A program made the translations under genes and the position numbers. DNA of 64,000 nucleotides from Ectothiorhodospiraceae bacterium (lineage in GTDB: Bacteria > Pseudomonadota > Gammaproteobacteria > Nitrococcales > Aquisalimonadaceae): the NCBI GenBank assembly GCA_003565775.1, contig PXAT01000112.1, positions 19,610 through 83,609 of the forward strand, in the 5' to 3' direction. Positions 8,593-19,673 of this stretch are shown piece after piece (position 1 is the stretch's first letter; each line of letters opens with the position of its first letter). Under the pieces are notes generated by a model. That model was not told the DNA's origin. It did not search any database and worked only from the letters and a program-made list of their open reading frames with translations.

Positions 8593-9414
8593 TCAGACCG
8601 CAGCGGTCACTTCGGCGTCCATCGCCGAACGCATGGACGCCAGCAGCCCGGTTACCTTGCTCAGGACCGCCGCATCATCGTCGGCATTCTCCTGGATCTG
8701 ACGCACCAGTGCACTGCCAACCACGATGGCGTCCGCCGCCTGACTCATCTGCGCCGCCTTTTCCGCCGTACTGATGCCGAAGCCGACGCCCACCGGCAGG
8801 CCCGTCATCTGATTCAGACGGTCGACCCGCGCCGCAACGGCGCCGATATCCAGCGAATCGGAGCCGGTTACGCCCTTGAGCGACACGTAATAGATGAAGC
8901 CGCGGGCATGATCACAGATCACCTGCATGCGCGCCTCCGTCGTGGTCGGCGCAATCAGGAAGATCGGGTCGAGGCCTGCTCCGGCCAGGCATTCGCTGAG
9001 ATCGCCCATCTCCTCCGGCGGCATATCAACGGTGAGTACTCCGTCGACTCCGGCTTCGGCCGCGGCCTCGGCGAACCGGGGATAGCCCATGACCTCGATC
9101 GGGTTCATGTACCCCATGAGCACGACCGGCGTCTCGCTGTCGGTCTCGCGGAATTCACGCACCATGTTGAGCACGTCACGAATGCTGGTGCCATGCGCCA
9201 GCGACCGTTCGCAGGCCAGCTGGATCACCGGACCGTCACCGATCGGATCGGAGAACGGCACGCCGAGCTCGACGATATCCGCGCCGGCCTCCACCAGGCC
9301 GTGCATCAGTCGCACGGTCAGGCCCGGGTTGGGATCACCGGCGGTGACGTACGGGATCAGGGCCCGGCGCCCTTGCGCCTTCAATGCCTCGAAGCGGGCC
9401 TCGATGCGGCTCAT
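8593..9414 (-). CDS. trpA: Tryptophan synthase alpha chain TrpA
   Basis: Cleaves indole-3-glycerol phosphate to indole and glyceraldehyde 3-phosphate inside the alpha2-beta2 tryptophan synthase. The 273 residues form a TIM barrel with [10 protein letters not shown] near the N-terminus, [21 protein letters not shown] (catalytic Glu in [10 protein letters not shown]), [10 protein letters not shown] (catalytic Asp region) and the phosphate-binding GFGIST near 215. Its ATG overlaps the trpB stop codon by 4 bases, so translation of the two subunits is probably coupled. Confidence 0.97.
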   Translation of the reverse strand: MSRIEARFEALKAQGRRALIPYVTAGDPNPGLTVRLMHGLVEAGADIVELGVPFSDPIGDGPVIQLACERSLAHGTSIRDVLNMVREFRETDSETPVVLMGYMNPIEVMGYPRFAEAAAEAGVDGVLTVDMPPEEMGDLSECLAGAGLDPIFLIAPTTTEARMQVICDHARGFIYYVSLKGVTGSDSLDIGAVAARVDRLNQMTGLPVGVGFGISTAEKAAQMSQAADAIVVGSALVRQIQENADDDAAVLSKVTGLLASMRSAMDAEVTAAV

Positions 9415-10616
9415 AGCGTAATTCCCTCATGATTGGCGACGGTCTGCAGATCCTTGTCCCCGCGACCGGACAGATTGACCACGATGATCTTGTCCGGGCC
9501 CAGCTCCTTCGCCAACGTCTCGGCGCGGGCCAGAGCATGCGCCGTTTCCAGCGCCGGAATGATGCCCTCGGTGCGGGTGACCGCGTGGAAGCCCTGCATC
9601 GCCTCTTCATCGGTCACCGAGCAGTAAACCGCACGCTTGAGGTCCTTGAGCCACGCGTGTTCCGGCCCGACGCCCGGATAATCCAGGCCGGCGGAGATGG
9701 AATGGGTACCGATGATCTGACCCCATTCGTCTTCCATCAGGTAGGTGCGATTGCCGTGCAAAACCCCCGGCTTGCCGGCGCACAGGGGTGCCGCATGCTG
9801 GCCACTGGCAATGCCGCTGCCACCGGCCTCGACGCCGTGCATCTGTACCGACGCGTCGTTCAGGAAAGGGTGAAACAGGCCGATGGCGTTCGATCCGCCG
9901 CCGACGCAGGCGACCAGGGCATCGGGCAGACGCCCCTCCTGCTCGAGGATCTGTTCACGGGTCTCGCGCCCGATGATGGTCTGGAAATCACGCACCATCA
10001 GCGGATAGGGATGCGGGCCGGCCACGGTGCCGATGATGTAGAAGGTGTCATCCACGTTCGTGACCCAGTCACGCATGGCCTCGTTCAGCGCATCCTTGAG
10101 CGTACGCGTGCCGGATGTCACCGGTACGACCTTCGCGCCCAGCAGCCGCATCCGGAACACGTTCGGCGACTGGCGCTGGATATCGTCGGCGCCCATGTAG
10201 ACGACGCAGTCCATGCCCAGCCGCGCGGCCACGGTGGCGGTCGCCACCCCGTGCTGCCCGGCACCGGTCTCGGCGATGACCCGCTGCTTGCCCATGCGCT
10301 TGGCCAGCAGCGCCTGCCCCAGGGCATTGTTGATCTTGTGGGCGCCGGTGTGATTGAGGTCTTCGCGCTTGAGATAGATGCGCGCGCCACCGATCTTCTT
10401 GCTCCAGCGCTCGGCGAAGTACAGCGGCGACGGCCGACCCACGAATTGCGTGGCATCGTTGTCGAACTCGCGCAGAAACTCGGGATCATTCCGATAACGC
10501 AGATAGGCCTCGGACAATTCGGCGAGCGGCGCCATCAGGGTTTCGGGGACGAACCGGCCGCCATAAGTGCCGAAATGACCGTCAACATCCGGGAACTGGC
10601 TGTAATCGACTGTCAT
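9411..10616 (-). CDS. trpB: Tryptophan synthase beta chain TrpB
   Basis: PLP enzyme that condenses indole with serine to tryptophan. The 401 residues start [20 protein letters not shown] and carry the cofactor lysine in [13 protein letters not shown], the GAGQHG loop, and the phosphate-binding [10 protein letters not shown] segment. ATG 10616 is favoured; an ATG at 10622, two codons earlier, is equally possible. Either sits within a few bases of the trpF stop. The frame open to 10769 only overlaps trpF. Together with trpF and trpA it forms the split trpFBA cluster between truA and accD; trpE, D and C are elsewhere. Confidence 0.97.
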   Translation of the reverse strand: MTVDYSQFPDVDGHFGTYGGRFVPETLMAPLAELSEAYLRYRNDPEFLREFDNDATQFVGRPSPLYFAERWSKKIGGARIYLKREDLNHTGAHKINNALGQALLAKRMGKQRVIAETGAGQHGVATATVAARLGMDCVVYMGADDIQRQSPNVFRMRLLGAKVVPVTSGTRTLKDALNEAMRDWVTNVDDTFYIIGTVAGPHPYPLMVRDFQTIIGRETREQILEQEGRLPDALVACVGGGSNAIGLFHPFLNDASVQMHGVEAGGSGIASGQHAAPLCAGKPGVLHGNRTYLMEDEWGQIIGTHSISAGLDYPGVGPEHAWLKDLKRAVYCSVTDEEAMQGFHAVTRTEGIIPALETAHALARAETLAKELGPDKIIVVNLSGRGDKDLQTVANHEGITL

Positions 10617-10626
10617 CTGCATGTCT

Positions 10627-11256
10627 TCAACTGTCTTCGCCACGACGCACCTCGTTGACAAACCTGAGTACCTTGTCGGGACACTTCCGCCCCGGCTCTC
10701 GTTCCACCCCACTGCTGACATCCACGGCAAAAGGCCGGCACTGCCGCACCGCCCGCGCCACGTTGTCACAACGCAGACCGCCGGCCAGGATCAGCGCCCT
10801 GGGATAGGCTTGCGGAAAACTGTCCCAGTCGAACACCCGTCCGCTGCCGCCCTGTTCGCCCGGCGCATGACTGTCAAGCAGAAACCCGGCCGCCCGGGCA
10901 TGTTTCGTGACCTCACCGTCCAGATCGGCCTCGGCGCCGGCCATGGCCAGCGCCTTGATATAACGTCGCCCGAATTGCTCGCAGAAGGCGGGCGATTCGG
11001 TGCCATGAAACTGCAACTGATCGACCGGAAGGCGGTCCAGCACCTGCCGTACGGCATCGGCATCGGGATCCAGGAAGAGCGCCACCACCGTCACGAACGG
11101 CGGCACGGCATCGATCACCGCCGCGGCGCGATCCAGATCGACGCTGCGCGGACTGGCCGGATGGAATACCAGTCCAATAGCATCGACACCGGCGGAAGCT
11201 ATCTGTTGCGCATCCGCCGGGTCGGTAACCCCGCAAATCTTGATTCGAGTGCGCAC
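10627..11256 (-). CDS. trpF: Phosphoribosylanthranilate isomerase TrpF
   Basis: Isomerises phosphoribosylanthranilate to carboxyphenylaminodeoxyribulose phosphate in tryptophan synthesis. The 209 residues begin (V)[15 protein letters not shown], with the catalytic cysteine in KICG, followed by [19 protein letters not shown]-type LQFHGTESP and the phosphate-binding ILAGGL and DVSSGVE loops. A GTG start at 11256 is chosen because GGAG lies about 10 bases upstream and the product then begins exactly where homologues do; an open frame to 11313 would enter truA. The acidic catalytic residue of the barrel is in the expected [10 protein letters not shown] strand. Confidence 0.94.
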   Translation of the reverse strand: MRTRIKICGVTDPADAQQIASAGVDAIGLVFHPASPRSVDLDRAAAVIDAVPPFVTVVALFLDPDADAVRQVLDRLPVDQLQFHGTESPAFCEQFGRRYIKALAMAGAEADLDGEVTKHARAAGFLLDSHAPGEQGGSGRVFDWDSFPQAYPRALILAGGLRCDNVARAVRQCRPFAVDVSSGVEREPGRKCPDKVLRFVNEVRRGEDS

Positions 11257-11287
11257 GCCGGCGGCTCCTGCCCGAGGGGCAACGATA

Positions 11288-12106
11288 CTAACCCGCACCC
11301 TGTGGCGACGCAAAAACCGGCGGCGCGGGCGGCTCCGGCAGCCCGAAACGCTGCGGATAGGCCACCGACACCATGTACAGACCGTCAGCCGGCGCGGTTA
11401 TCCCGCCAGCCCTCCGGTCACGGGCCGCCAGCACCTCGGCCGCCCAGTCGATCTCCGCCTCACCGGCACCGATCGCCATCAACACCCCGGCGATGTTGCG
11501 AACCATGTGATGCAGAAAGGCGTTGGCGGTGATGTCGAGATAGACGAACGGACCGTCAGCGACGACATCCAGTCGTGTGACGCAGCGCCGCGCATGCCGG
11601 GCCTGACAGGCGATGGCCCGGTAGGACGTGAAGTCATGCTCGCCGAGCAGGGCCCGGGCGGCGGTCTGCATGCGCGCCGCGTCCAGTGCTTTCCAGGTCC
11701 AGGCAACCCGTCCGTGGAACAGGCCCGGGCGTGTCTGACGGCAGAGAATCGCGTACCGGTAACTGCGTGCCGTGGCGGCGAACCGTGCATCGAAATCCTC
11801 AGCGACCGGTTGCACCCAGGTCAGCGCCACATCGTTCGGGAGATTGGACGTGACGCCGCGCAGCCAGCTGTAGGGATCGCGCGGCGACGGGCTGTCGAAA
11901 TGCACCACCTGGCCGAGGGCATGCACGCCGGCGTCAGTGCGTCCGGCACAGGTCACGGCAACCGGATGATCTGCCACCCTGGAGATGGCCTTTTCAACGG
12001 TTTCCTGAACCGATGGTGCATGCCGTTGACTCTGCCAACCCGCATAACGCCGACCATCGTATTCGACACCGAGGGCTAGGCGCACAGCATGGATCCCGCT
12101 CGCCAT
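11288..12106 (-). CDS. truA: tRNA pseudouridine38-40 synthase TruA
   Basis: Converts uridines 38-40 in the tRNA anticodon arm to pseudouridine. The 272-residue product begins MASGIHAVRLALGVEYDGRR; the catalytic aspartate is in AGRTDAGVHALGQVVHF near residue 58, with the tyrosine/RSYRYAI segment near 118 and HHMVRNIAG near 205. The frame continues to 12241 inside fimV, but ATG 12106 fits the family start. It follows fimV by 31 bases and precedes trpF by 31, as in many gammaproteobacteria. The ribosome binding site is weak (GGTGAGC). Confidence 0.95.
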   Translation of the reverse strand: MASGIHAVRLALGVEYDGRRYAGWQSQRHAPSVQETVEKAISRVADHPVAVTCAGRTDAGVHALGQVVHFDSPSPRDPYSWLRGVTSNLPNDVALTWVQPVAEDFDARFAATARSYRYAILCRQTRPGLFHGRVAWTWKALDAARMQTAARALLGEHDFTSYRAIACQARHARRCVTRLDVVADGPFVYLDITANAFLHHMVRNIAGVLMAIGAGEAEIDWAAEVLAARDRRAGGITAPADGLYMVSVAYPQRFGLPEPPAPPVFASPQGAG

Positions 12107-12137
12107 GCGCTCACCGCAACGCGACGTCCGCTCGCGC

Positions 12138-14777
12138 TCACGATTCGCCCGAGGTCTGCTCCAACAGTGTCTGCGCCCGCGCCTTCTGCGCATCACTGCC
12201 CTCGTCCATGACTTCTTCCAGCAGAGCCTTCGCTCCCTCACTGTCTCCCATGTCGATGTAGGCCTGCGCCAGATCCAGCTTGGTATCGCTCTCGCTCAGC
12301 AGGCCCTCATCGGCATCAGCGGTCGGATCGCCGGCATCCGCATCGGACGCATCATCGAGTGGCAGCACGTCATCACTGGCATCCGCATCGCCATCATCAT
12401 CGTCGTGCACCGCGAAATCCAGGCCGAAATCGTCATCCGGATCGTCGCCGGTGGACACCGCCTCATCGGCGTCTGCAGCAGGCGTATCGGTCTCCATGTC
12501 GAGTTCGAAATCCAGTGTCAGGTCGTCGTTGTCCGGCGTCTCCGCGTCGTCAGCCGTTTCCGGCTCCACCGATGCTGGCACCGCAGCCGGCGGTTCGTCC
12601 TCGAGCGGGACCCGGTCCTCGGCACCCGGCACGCCGTCGTCCAGCGGACGATCCGGCTCCTCGTCGAGATCGAAATCCAGATCGCCGACCAGCTCGTCGT
12701 CCACGGACCCGGTGTCCGGCTGCATAGGCTTCGCCACCTCGTCGGCCTCGGGTTCCGGTTCCGGTTGCGCAGCAGCCTCCTCGACCAGCGGGCTTTCCTC
12801 CGGCGCGGACGCCGCCGGCGCTGCGGCGCGGAACATCGGATGTGCCGAGCCGATGCTGGCGGCCAGTGTCACCGCTTCCTGCCAGACCGGATCAGCGCGA
12901 TCAGCCACCTGACGCTTGAGGGTTTCCGCTTCCGCCTCGAACGCCGCCAGATCACCCCCGTGTTCATGCAGACGCAGCAACCGCAGCCGTAACTGGACGT
13001 TGTCAGGCTCGAGAATCAGGCCGCGATTGATGACTTCCCGCGCGGTGCCGTGGTTGCCGTCCGCCAGGGCCGCATCCGCGGCCTCCAGCGGCGACCGCGT
13101 CACCAGCGCCTCGTCGGCCGCGAACGCGTCGGCACCCTTGCCGGCAGCAGCGCCAACCACCGCCGATGCGGGCAGCGGACTGTGAATTTCCCGGTATTCG
13201 GCCTCTTCCAGCTCTGCCTGCTGACGACGCCGACGCACCACAAGCAGGATCAGCAGAAGCAGCAGTAACAGGGCGGCCCCGCCGATATACTGCAGACGGG
13301 GATCCGCAAGCATGGCCTCGATGCTGGTCTGCTCCGGCTGTGCCACCGGGTCGACCGGCTCGGGACCGGCTTCGGCGCCAGCCGGCGCGGCCGGCTCCTC
13401 GGCTGCCGCCACGACATCATCCTCATCCTCGCGGGGCCGCTCCAAGCTGTCGGCAGCGACCTCGGCGTCGTCGCCGGTGGCGCCATCCCGCTCCGCGTCG
13501 CCCGGCTCGTCCGGCCGGTCCGCGGCAACACCGGGATCCGCAGGCAGATTGACTGCCCGCTCCAGCGCATCCAGCCGCGCCCGCATTTCGTCGGTCATCT
13601 GGCGCAGCTCTTCGTTTTCCGAACGCAGTGCGGCCTCGCTGTCGCGCATCGCGACCAGCTGATCCTGAAGTAACCGGACGTTGTCCTGCGTCGCCTCGAG
13701 ATCATCCTCCAGCAGCGCCTGCGTCGCGTCATCGCCGGCCAGATCCGCCGCGCCCCGCAGTTGCAGGCGGCCGTCCGTCAGCTCGTCGTCGGCGTCGGCC
13801 TCCGCTGCCGCAACCTCGGCGTCGTCATCATCGTCGACGGCAGCAACGTCTTCTTCGTCGTCGTCCTCGCCAGCGGCAACGTCTTCGTCGTCCTCGTCGG
13901 CAGTCGCATCGGCATCGTCATCGGCGGCCGCGACCTCCGGCTCGTCGTCCACTGCAGACTCGGCGTCGTCATCACGCACGGCTTCCTCGGCCACCACGGG
14001 CGGTTCCTGAGGCGCCGGCTGACGGCCGCTCTCCCAGGCCTCGGTCTGCTGCACGAACTGGCGACGAGCCTCGGCTTCGGACAGGGCACCAAGCTCGTCA
14101 CGATCCGGCACCTGCAGCGTTACTCCGGCGCGCAGGTTGTTGACGTTGCCGTCGCGGAAGGCCTCAGGGTTGGCGCGCAACAGGGCCATCATGGTCTGGT
14201 GCACTGAAAACCCGGACTCGCGCACGGCGCTGGCAACCTGCCAGGCCGTCTGACCCTGTCGGACCTGATAGGTACCCGGCGCGCTGCGGCGGGGTTCCGC
14301 GGTCGGGGGACGCGACGGTGTCGCGTCGCGCGGCGATGCCTGCTCCGTGGCCGGCGCATCGCGCGGCGCGTCCCGCCGCTCGCTGTAAACGGGTGGATCC
14401 AGAAACAGGGTATATTCGCGCCGCAGGCGGCCGCCCGACCAGCGGATGTCGGCGAGAAAGGCAATGAACGGCTCCCGCACCGGGTCCTCGGTGCTGACCG
14501 CCAGATAAGGTGCACCGGAGCCGCTGGTGACCGTCTCGAAAACCATGCCTGACAGAGCAAAAGGCCGCTCGAGCCCGGCAGCACTGAAGGCGTCGTCGGA
14601 GGCCAGCTCCGCGCGTAGCGAATCCAGCTCCTCCGCATCCGCTCGCAGCGGGATCCGCGCATCCAGCGGTTCATTCAACGCCGAACGGACTTCGATCGGA
14701 CCCAGACCGAGCGCCATGGCCAGGGATGGGAAGAGGAGAATCAGGCCTGCAAGCCCGAAAAGCAGTCGCTGCGCCAT
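12138..14777 (-). CDS. fimV: FimV/HubP-type polar peptidoglycan-binding protein
   Basis: Inner-membrane polar landmark protein that in relatives organises type IV pili and polar assemblies. From ATG 14777 (AAAGGGA upstream) it is 879 residues: signal peptide and FimV N-domain (LGLGPIEVRSALNEPLDARIPL), a LysM-like motif near 165-225 (TYQVRQGQTAWQVA), a long Asp/Glu/Ala tract (about 265-345), a coiled coil (about 350-405), one membrane segment (about 500-520) followed by RRRRQ, a tetratricopeptide-like block near 580, a second acidic tract, and the conserved C-terminal FimV peptide (LDLAQAYIDMGDSEGAKALLEEV). The acidic tracts are unusually rich, as expected in a halophile. Confidence 0.93.
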   Translation of the reverse strand: MAQRLLFGLAGLILLFPSLAMALGLGPIEVRSALNEPLDARIPLRADAEELDSLRAELASDDAFSAAGLERPFALSGMVFETVTSGSGAPYLAVSTEDPVREPFIAFLADIRWSGGRLRREYTLFLDPPVYSERRDAPRDAPATEQASPRDATPSRPPTAEPRRSAPGTYQVRQGQTAWQVASAVRESGFSVHQTMMALLRANPEAFRDGNVNNLRAGVTLQVPDRDELGALSEAEARRQFVQQTEAWESGRQPAPQEPPVVAEEAVRDDDAESAVDDEPEVAAADDDADATADEDDEDVAAGEDDDEEDVAAVDDDDDAEVAAAEADADDELTDGRLQLRGAADLAGDDATQALLEDDLEATQDNVRLLQDQLVAMRDSEAALRSENEELRQMTDEMRARLDALERAVNLPADPGVAADRPDEPGDAERDGATGDDAEVAADSLERPREDEDDVVAAAEEPAAPAGAEAGPEPVDPVAQPEQTSIEAMLADPRLQYIGGAALLLLLLLILLVVRRRRQQAELEEAEYREIHSPLPASAVVGAAAGKGADAFAADEALVTRSPLEAADAALADGNHGTAREVINRGLILEPDNVQLRLRLLRLHEHGGDLAAFEAEAETLKRQVADRADPVWQEAVTLAASIGSAHPMFRAAAPAASAPEESPLVEEAAAQPEPEPEADEVAKPMQPDTGSVDDELVGDLDFDLDEEPDRPLDDGVPGAEDRVPLEDEPPAAVPASVEPETADDAETPDNDDLTLDFELDMETDTPAADADEAVSTGDDPDDDFGLDFAVHDDDDGDADASDDVLPLDDASDADAGDPTADADEGLLSESDTKLDLAQAYIDMGDSEGAKALLEEVMDEGSDAQKARAQTLLEQTSGES

Positions 14778-15061
14778 CAGTGTCCCTTTACTCTCGATCA
14801 TTCAAGCGGATTGCCTACAAAACGGCCGCCAGCGGGCCGGTGCGCTCCAGGCGACCGCGGAAACCGTACGCTGCCGTGCAGCGAACAGTGTGCCGCAACG
14901 TTCCGCGACCGCTACCGGATCGGCTCGGACCCCTTTGAGCACCCTACGTCGTCACCACGCGATGGTCTGTGACTCATTCGTCATACTGCCTCTCCCGGCG
15001 ATGGTCGAAAGGCACCACGATGGCACCCCCCGGTGACCGCTCCCGCCCGGTTCCGGCGTTC

Positions 15062-16171
15062 TCAGACCTCCTGCAGGATCCGCAGCATGCGGCGCAGCGG
15101 CTCTGCCGCACCCCACAGCAGCTGATCGCCGACGGTGAAAGCGGACAGGTATTCCGGCCCCATGGCGAGTTTGCGCAAGCGACCGACCGGAATCTGCAAG
15201 GTACCGCTGACCGCAGCCGGGGTCAGCGAACGCAGGGTCTCGTCCTTGTCGTTGTCGATGACGCGAACCCAATCATTGGCCGCCGCCAGGCAATCATTGA
15301 CCTCGTCCAGCGGTACGTCGCGGTTCAGCTTGATGGTCAGGGCCTGGGCATGCGAACGCATGGCGCCGACGCGCACGCAGAGGCCATCGATCGGAATCGG
15401 ATTGTGGTTCCGCCCGAGAATCTTGTTGCTCTCGACGCCGGCCTTCCACTCCTCCTTGCTCTGGCCGCTGTCCAGCTTCTTGTCGATCCAGGGCAGCAGG
15501 CTGCCGGCGAGCGGGAAACCGAAATGCTCGCTGGGGTAACTGTCATCGCGGATCGCAGCGGTCACCGCGCGATCCAGATCGAGGATCGACGAGGCTGCAT
15601 CCATCTGACCGCCGGCAGCGTCATGCAGGTAACCCATTTGCGCAATCAGCTCGCGCATGTTCTGGGCGCCGGCACCGGATGCGGCCTGATAGGTCATCGG
15701 GCTGATCCACTCCACCAGTCCCTGGCGAAACAGGCCGCCTACCGCCAGCAGCATCAGACTGACCGTGCAGTTGCCGCCGACATAGGTCCGGACGCCGGCA
15801 TCCAGGCCCTGATCAATGACGTCGCGATTTACCGGATCCAGCACGATGATGCTGTCCTCCGCCATGCGCAGGGTGGATGCGGCATCGATCCAGTAACCGT
15901 CCCAGCCGCTTTCGCGCAGTGGTTCGTAGACCGAGCTGGTGTAATCACCGCCCTGGCAGGTGAGCACCACATCCATGGCCTTGAGCGCGCCTAGATCGTT
16001 GGCGTCCTGGAGCACACCTGCGCCCTTGCCGACATCCGGTCCGGCCTGACCGGCCTGCGATGTGGAGAAGAACACCGGATCGATGTCACGGAAATCATTC
16101 TCTTCCCGCATGCGTTGCATCAGGACCGAACCGACCATGCCGCGCCATCCGACAATTCCGACCTTTTTCAT
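15062..16171 (-). CDS. asd: Aspartate-semialdehyde dehydrogenase
   Basis: Reduces aspartyl phosphate to aspartate semialdehyde, the branch point to lysine, diaminopimelate, threonine, methionine and, here relevant, ectoine. The 369 residues begin [17 protein letters not shown] (NADP fold) and have the active-site cysteine in [11 protein letters not shown], with [12 protein letters not shown] and, near the C-terminus, the HMP-type catalytic region [22 protein letters not shown] precedes ATG 16171. It follows leuB by 40 bases. The 284 bases between its stop and fimV hold no convincing gene; a 9-codon reading frame at about 14.96 kb is too short to support. Confidence 0.96.
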   Translation of the reverse strand: MKKVGIVGWRGMVGSVLMQRMREENDFRDIDPVFFSTSQAGQAGPDVGKGAGVLQDANDLGALKAMDVVLTCQGGDYTSSVYEPLRESGWDGYWIDAASTLRMAEDSIIVLDPVNRDVIDQGLDAGVRTYVGGNCTVSLMLLAVGGLFRQGLVEWISPMTYQAASGAGAQNMRELIAQMGYLHDAAGGQMDAASSILDLDRAVTAAIRDDSYPSEHFGFPLAGSLLPWIDKKLDSGQSKEEWKAGVESNKILGRNHNPIPIDGLCVRVGAMRSHAQALTIKLNRDVPLDEVNDCLAAANDWVRVIDNDKDETLRSLTPAAVSGTLQIPVGRLRKLAMGPEYLSAFTVGDQLLWGAAEPLRRMLRILQEV

Positions 16172-16211
16172 GTGTCGTCTCCCTCGTTTTGATGTCTTCA
16201 AGATCGGCTGT

Positions 16212-17294
16212 TCAGCCGGCATGCAGTGCGTTCACCACCGCGTCGCCCATCTCGACGGTACCGACCAGCCGCGTGTCCGGCGTGTGGATATCCGCGGTCC
16301 GCAGGCCCTGGTCGAGCACCTGACCGACCGCCGCCTGGATGCGCTCGGCCAATGCCGGTTCGTCCAGCGAATGGCGCAGCATCATCGCCACCGAGAGGAT
16401 CGTGGCCAGCGGATTGGCGATACCCTTTCCGGCGATATCCGGCGCCGAGCCGTGAATCGGCTCGTACATGCCGCGCCCGTCACGGTCCAGCGAGGCCGAC
16501 GGCAGCATGCCGATGGAGCCGGTGAGCATCGAGGCGCAATCCGAGAGAATGTCGCCGAACATGTTCTCCGTCACCAGCACATCGAACTGCTTCGGCGCCC
16601 GCACCAGTTGCATCGCGGCGTTATCCACGTACATGTGACTCAGCTCCACATCCGGATAGTCGGCCGCCAGACCGGTCATCACCTCGCGCCACAACTCCGT
16701 GACTTCCAGCACATTGGCCTTGTCCACCGAGCACAGGCGCTTGTTGCGCCGCCGGGCCGTCTCGAAGGCGAGCCGTCCGATGCGCTCGATCTCGGATTCG
16801 CTGTAAACCAGTGTGTTGTACCCCTGCCGCTCGCCGTTCTCCAGTGTGCGGATACCCCTGGGCTCGCCGAAGTACAGACCACCGGTCAATTCGCGCACGA
16901 TCATGATGTCGAGCCCGGAGACCACATCCGGCTTGAGCGCCGAGGCCGCCGCCAGTTGCGGATACAGGATCGCCGGACGCAGATTGCCGAACAGTCCCAT
17001 CTGCGCGCGGATGGCAAGCAGGCCGCGCTCGGGCCGCAACGGCCGATCGAGGCCGTCGTAGGCCGGGCCACCGACCGCACCGAGGAGCACGGCGTCCGAC
17101 TCCATCGCCAGGCGCAGCGTCTCGTCGGGCAGCGGCTTGCCGGTGGCATCGTAGGCGGCACCGCCGATCAGCCCATGCTCCAGTTCGGCATCCAGACCAT
17201 GCTCCTGCCGCAGACAATCCAGCACCTTGACAGCCTCGGCGACGATCTCCGGGCCAATGCCGTCACCCGGCAGCACGAGAATCCTTTTACTCAT
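16212..17294 (-). CDS. leuB: 3-isopropylmalate dehydrogenase LeuB
   Basis: Oxidatively decarboxylates 3-isopropylmalate with NAD in leucine synthesis. The 360 residues start [25 protein letters not shown] and contain [31 protein letters not shown], the [13 protein letters not shown] motif, [15 protein letters not shown] (catalytic lysine and aspartate region) and [16 protein letters not shown]. Length is normal. It is 5' of asd as in Pseudomonas, but leuC and leuD, usually just upstream, are absent: the upstream neighbour is an MFS transporter. Confidence 0.97.
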   Translation of the reverse strand: MSKRILVLPGDGIGPEIVAEAVKVLDCLRQEHGLDAELEHGLIGGAAYDATGKPLPDETLRLAMESDAVLLGAVGGPAYDGLDRPLRPERGLLAIRAQMGLFGNLRPAILYPQLAAASALKPDVVSGLDIMIVRELTGGLYFGEPRGIRTLENGERQGYNTLVYSESEIERIGRLAFETARRRNKRLCSVDKANVLEVTELWREVMTGLAADYPDVELSHMYVDNAAMQLVRAPKQFDVLVTENMFGDILSDCASMLTGSIGMLPSASLDRDGRGMYEPIHGSAPDIAGKGIANPLATILSVAMMLRHSLDEPALAERIQAAVGQVLDQGLRTADIHTPDTRLVGTVEMGDAVVNALHAG

Positions 17295-17329
17295 CGATCC
17301 ACCCCGATTCGATCCTGAAAGGCGCCCGA

Positions 17330-18499
17330 TTATACGGATGCGCTCGCTTTTGTCTCGTTACGCCGAAGCGCGAAATGGGCGCAGAACAGCGACAGCAGCG
17401 CGGTCATCGCCGCCAGATAGAAGGTCATGCTGCCACCGACCTGGTCCCAGAGCAGGCCTGCCCCGAGACTACCCACCGCCACCCCGGCACCGAAGGTGAT
17501 GCTGCTGTAAAGCGCCTGACCGCGACCCTGATTACGGCCGACAAAGAAGCGATTGACCAGGTGAATGCCCACCGCATGGTAGACCCCGAACGAAGCCGCA
17601 TGCAGCGCCTGTGCGCCCAGCAGCACCGGCAGGCTGTCGGGGACCGCGCCGATGAGCACCCAGCGCAGCACGGTGAACTGCACCGCAAGCAGAAACAGCA
17701 GGCGCGGGCCGAACCGCGGCAGCAGTCGGTGCATCAGCAGGAACAGCCCGATCTCGGCAACAACACCGACCGCCCACAGCACGCCGATCATGCTGCTCCG
17801 GTAACCGTGCGACTCCAGATAGATACTGAAGAAGGCGTAGTAGGGGCCATGGCTCGCCTGCAGCAGAAAGCAGGCGAGCAGGAACCCTGCCACTTCGGGT
17901 CTGAACAACACCCGCAGAATCGGTTCGGCGCTGCGCGTCTGCCGCTGCTGCCCGGCTTCGGGCGACAACTGGGCGGAGACGAAAAGACCGGCGAAGGCGA
18001 GCAGTATCAGCCAGGGCAGCAGGTCCACGCCGTAGACGTCGATCAGCTCGCCGAAGGCCAGTACCGCAATGATGAAACCGACCGAGCCCCACAGGCGGAT
18101 CCGGCCGTAGGTATGCGCGGCGGAGCCGAGGTGATTCATGGTGTTGGCTTCGAACTGGGGCAGCGCGGCGTTCCAGAAGAAGCTGAACACGGTCATCACC
18201 AGGGCCAGCCACCAGAACTGGTTGCTCACCAGCACCCCGGCAAAACTCATCAGGGCGACCAGCGAACCCAGCCGCACCACCCACATGCGATGGCCGCTGC
18301 GATCCGCAATCCAGCCCCAGATATTAGGCGCGATAATCTTCGTGCCGTGCAGAATTGCGATCAGCAGACCGATTTCCAGCGCACTGAAGCCCTGCGCCTT
18401 GAGGTACGGCCCCCAGTACGGGGCGAGCCCGCCGAGCACGGCAAAGAAGCACAGGTAGAAGGCCGACAGCCGCCAGTACGGCAAGGGCATCCCGCTCAT
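17330..18499 (-). CDS. MFS transporter (MFS_1-like, HcaT/LacY-type)
   Basis: Twelve-helix permease of the major facilitator superfamily; substrate unknown. The 389 residues begin [35 protein letters not shown], a layout typical of the MFS_1-like group that includes the phenylpropionate transporter HcaT, followed by [26 protein letters not shown] (the loop 2-3 motif) and [10 protein letters not shown] in the fifth helix region. The C-half has the symmetrical helices and ends with a short basic tail. It lies between aroC and leuB on the same strand with 35-base gaps, so it is probably cotranscribed with one or both, but nothing in the context names the substrate. Confidence 0.82.
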   Translation of the reverse strand: MSGMPLPYWRLSAFYLCFFAVLGGLAPYWGPYLKAQGFSALEIGLLIAILHGTKIIAPNIWGWIADRSGHRMWVVRLGSLVALMSFAGVLVSNQFWWLALVMTVFSFFWNAALPQFEANTMNHLGSAAHTYGRIRLWGSVGFIIAVLAFGELIDVYGVDLLPWLILLAFAGLFVSAQLSPEAGQQRQTRSAEPILRVLFRPEVAGFLLACFLLQASHGPYYAFFSIYLESHGYRSSMIGVLWAVGVVAEIGLFLLMHRLLPRFGPRLLFLLAVQFTVLRWVLIGAVPDSLPVLLGAQALHAASFGVYHAVGIHLVNRFFVGRNQGRGQALYSSITFGAGVAVGSLGAGLLWDQVGGSMTFYLAAMTALLSLFCAHFALRRNETKASASV

Positions 18500-18534
18500 C
18501 AGGGCTCCCGGTGGAAGAGAAATTGGTGGCGGCT

Positions 18535-19629
18535 TCAGCCGCCCGGGATCAGCGGCGCCGTGGCATGCACATCCATGTTCTGGGCACGATGGCGTAAGGC
18601 ATGGTCCATCAGCACCAGGGCCAGCATCGATTCGGCGATGGGCACGGCGCGGATGCCGACACAGGGGTCATGCCGGCCCTTGGTCACGATCTCCACCGGT
18701 TCGCCGTTGCTCGACACGGAACGACCCGGCGTGACGATGCTGGAGGTGGCCTTGAGCGCCATGCTCACACGCAGCGGCTGGCCGGTGGAGATACCGCCCA
18801 GCACGCCGCCGGCATTGTTGCTGAGGAAGCCCTCGGGGGTGATCTCGTCGCGATGCTCGCTGCCCCGCTGCTCCACCGATGCGAATCCGGCACCGATCTC
18901 CACACCCTTGACCGCGTTGATGCTCATCATGGCGTGGGCCAGATCGGCATCGAGTCGGTCGAACACGGGTTCGCCCCAGCCCGGCGGGCAGCCTTCGGCA
19001 ATCACGTCGACCCGCGCGCCAACCGAATCCAGGTCGCGCCGCAGTTGCGTCATGTATGCCTCGAGTTCGGGGATCCGCTCCGGATCGGCACAGAAGAACG
19101 GATTCTGCTCCACCGCGTCCCAGTCCTTCAGCGCCAGCGGGATCGGGCCGAGTTGACTGAGGTGGGCGCGGATCCGCACGCCGTAGCGCTCTGCCAGGTA
19201 TTTGCGCGCGATGCCGGCGGCGGCGACACGCATCGCCGTCTCGCGGGCCGACGAGCGGCCGCCACCACGGTAGTCGCGGAAACCGTACTTGTGGTCATAG
19301 GTGTAATCGGCATGCCCGGGGCGGTACTGCTGGCTGATCGCGCCATAGTCGCGCGAACGCTGATCGGTGTTCTCGATCAGCAGACCGATCGGCGTGCCGG
19401 TGGTGCGCCCCTCGAAGACGCCGGACAGAATACGTACCTGATCCGGCTCCTTCCGCTGAGTCGTGAACTTCGAGCTGCCGGGGCGACGGCGATCCAGGTC
19501 CCGTTGCAGGTCGGCTTCGGCGAGCTCCAGCCCCGGCGGGCAGCCGTCGACCACGGCGCCCAGCGCCGGACCATGGCTCTCGCCGAAGGTGGTGACGGTA
19601 AACAGTTTGCCAAAGGTATTACCAGACAT
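18535..19629 (-). CDS. aroC: Chorismate synthase AroC
   Basis: Last enzyme of the shikimate pathway; removes phosphate from EPSP to form chorismate, using reduced FMN. The 364 residues begin [33 protein letters not shown] (family signature 1), with [19 protein letters not shown], the [30 protein letters not shown] signature region and [14 protein letters not shown]. The two key histidines of the family, in GESHG and GHADY, are present. It is between prmB and the MFS gene. Confidence 0.97.
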   Translation of the reverse strand: MSGNTFGKLFTVTTFGESHGPALGAVVDGCPPGLELAEADLQRDLDRRRPGSSKFTTQRKEPDQVRILSGVFEGRTTGTPIGLLIENTDQRSRDYGAISQQYRPGHADYTYDHKYGFRDYRGGGRSSARETAMRVAAAGIARKYLAERYGVRIRAHLSQLGPIPLALKDWDAVEQNPFFCADPERIPELEAYMTQLRRDLDSVGARVDVIAEGCPPGWGEPVFDRLDADLAHAMMSINAVKGVEIGAGFASVEQRGSEHRDEITPEGFLSNNAGGVLGGISTGQPLRVSMALKATSSIVTPGRSVSSNGEPVEIVTKGRHDPCVGIRAVPIAESMLALVLMDHALRHRAQNMDVHATAPLIPGG

Positions 19630-19673
19630 GAGCGATCCGTCTTTTCAGGTTCAGGGGAATACTTCAGTGTTCC

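Noticed and set aside
12280..14143. Long plus-strand frames opposite fimV rich in Ser or Arg.
   Set aside because: They are the antisense of FimV's Asp/Glu/Ala codons; low complexity explains the open frames.
14952..15061. A short minus-strand frame with a nine-codon peptide (MTNESQTIAW) before fimV.
   Set aside because: No family, no clear ribosome binding site, and too short to support without expression data.
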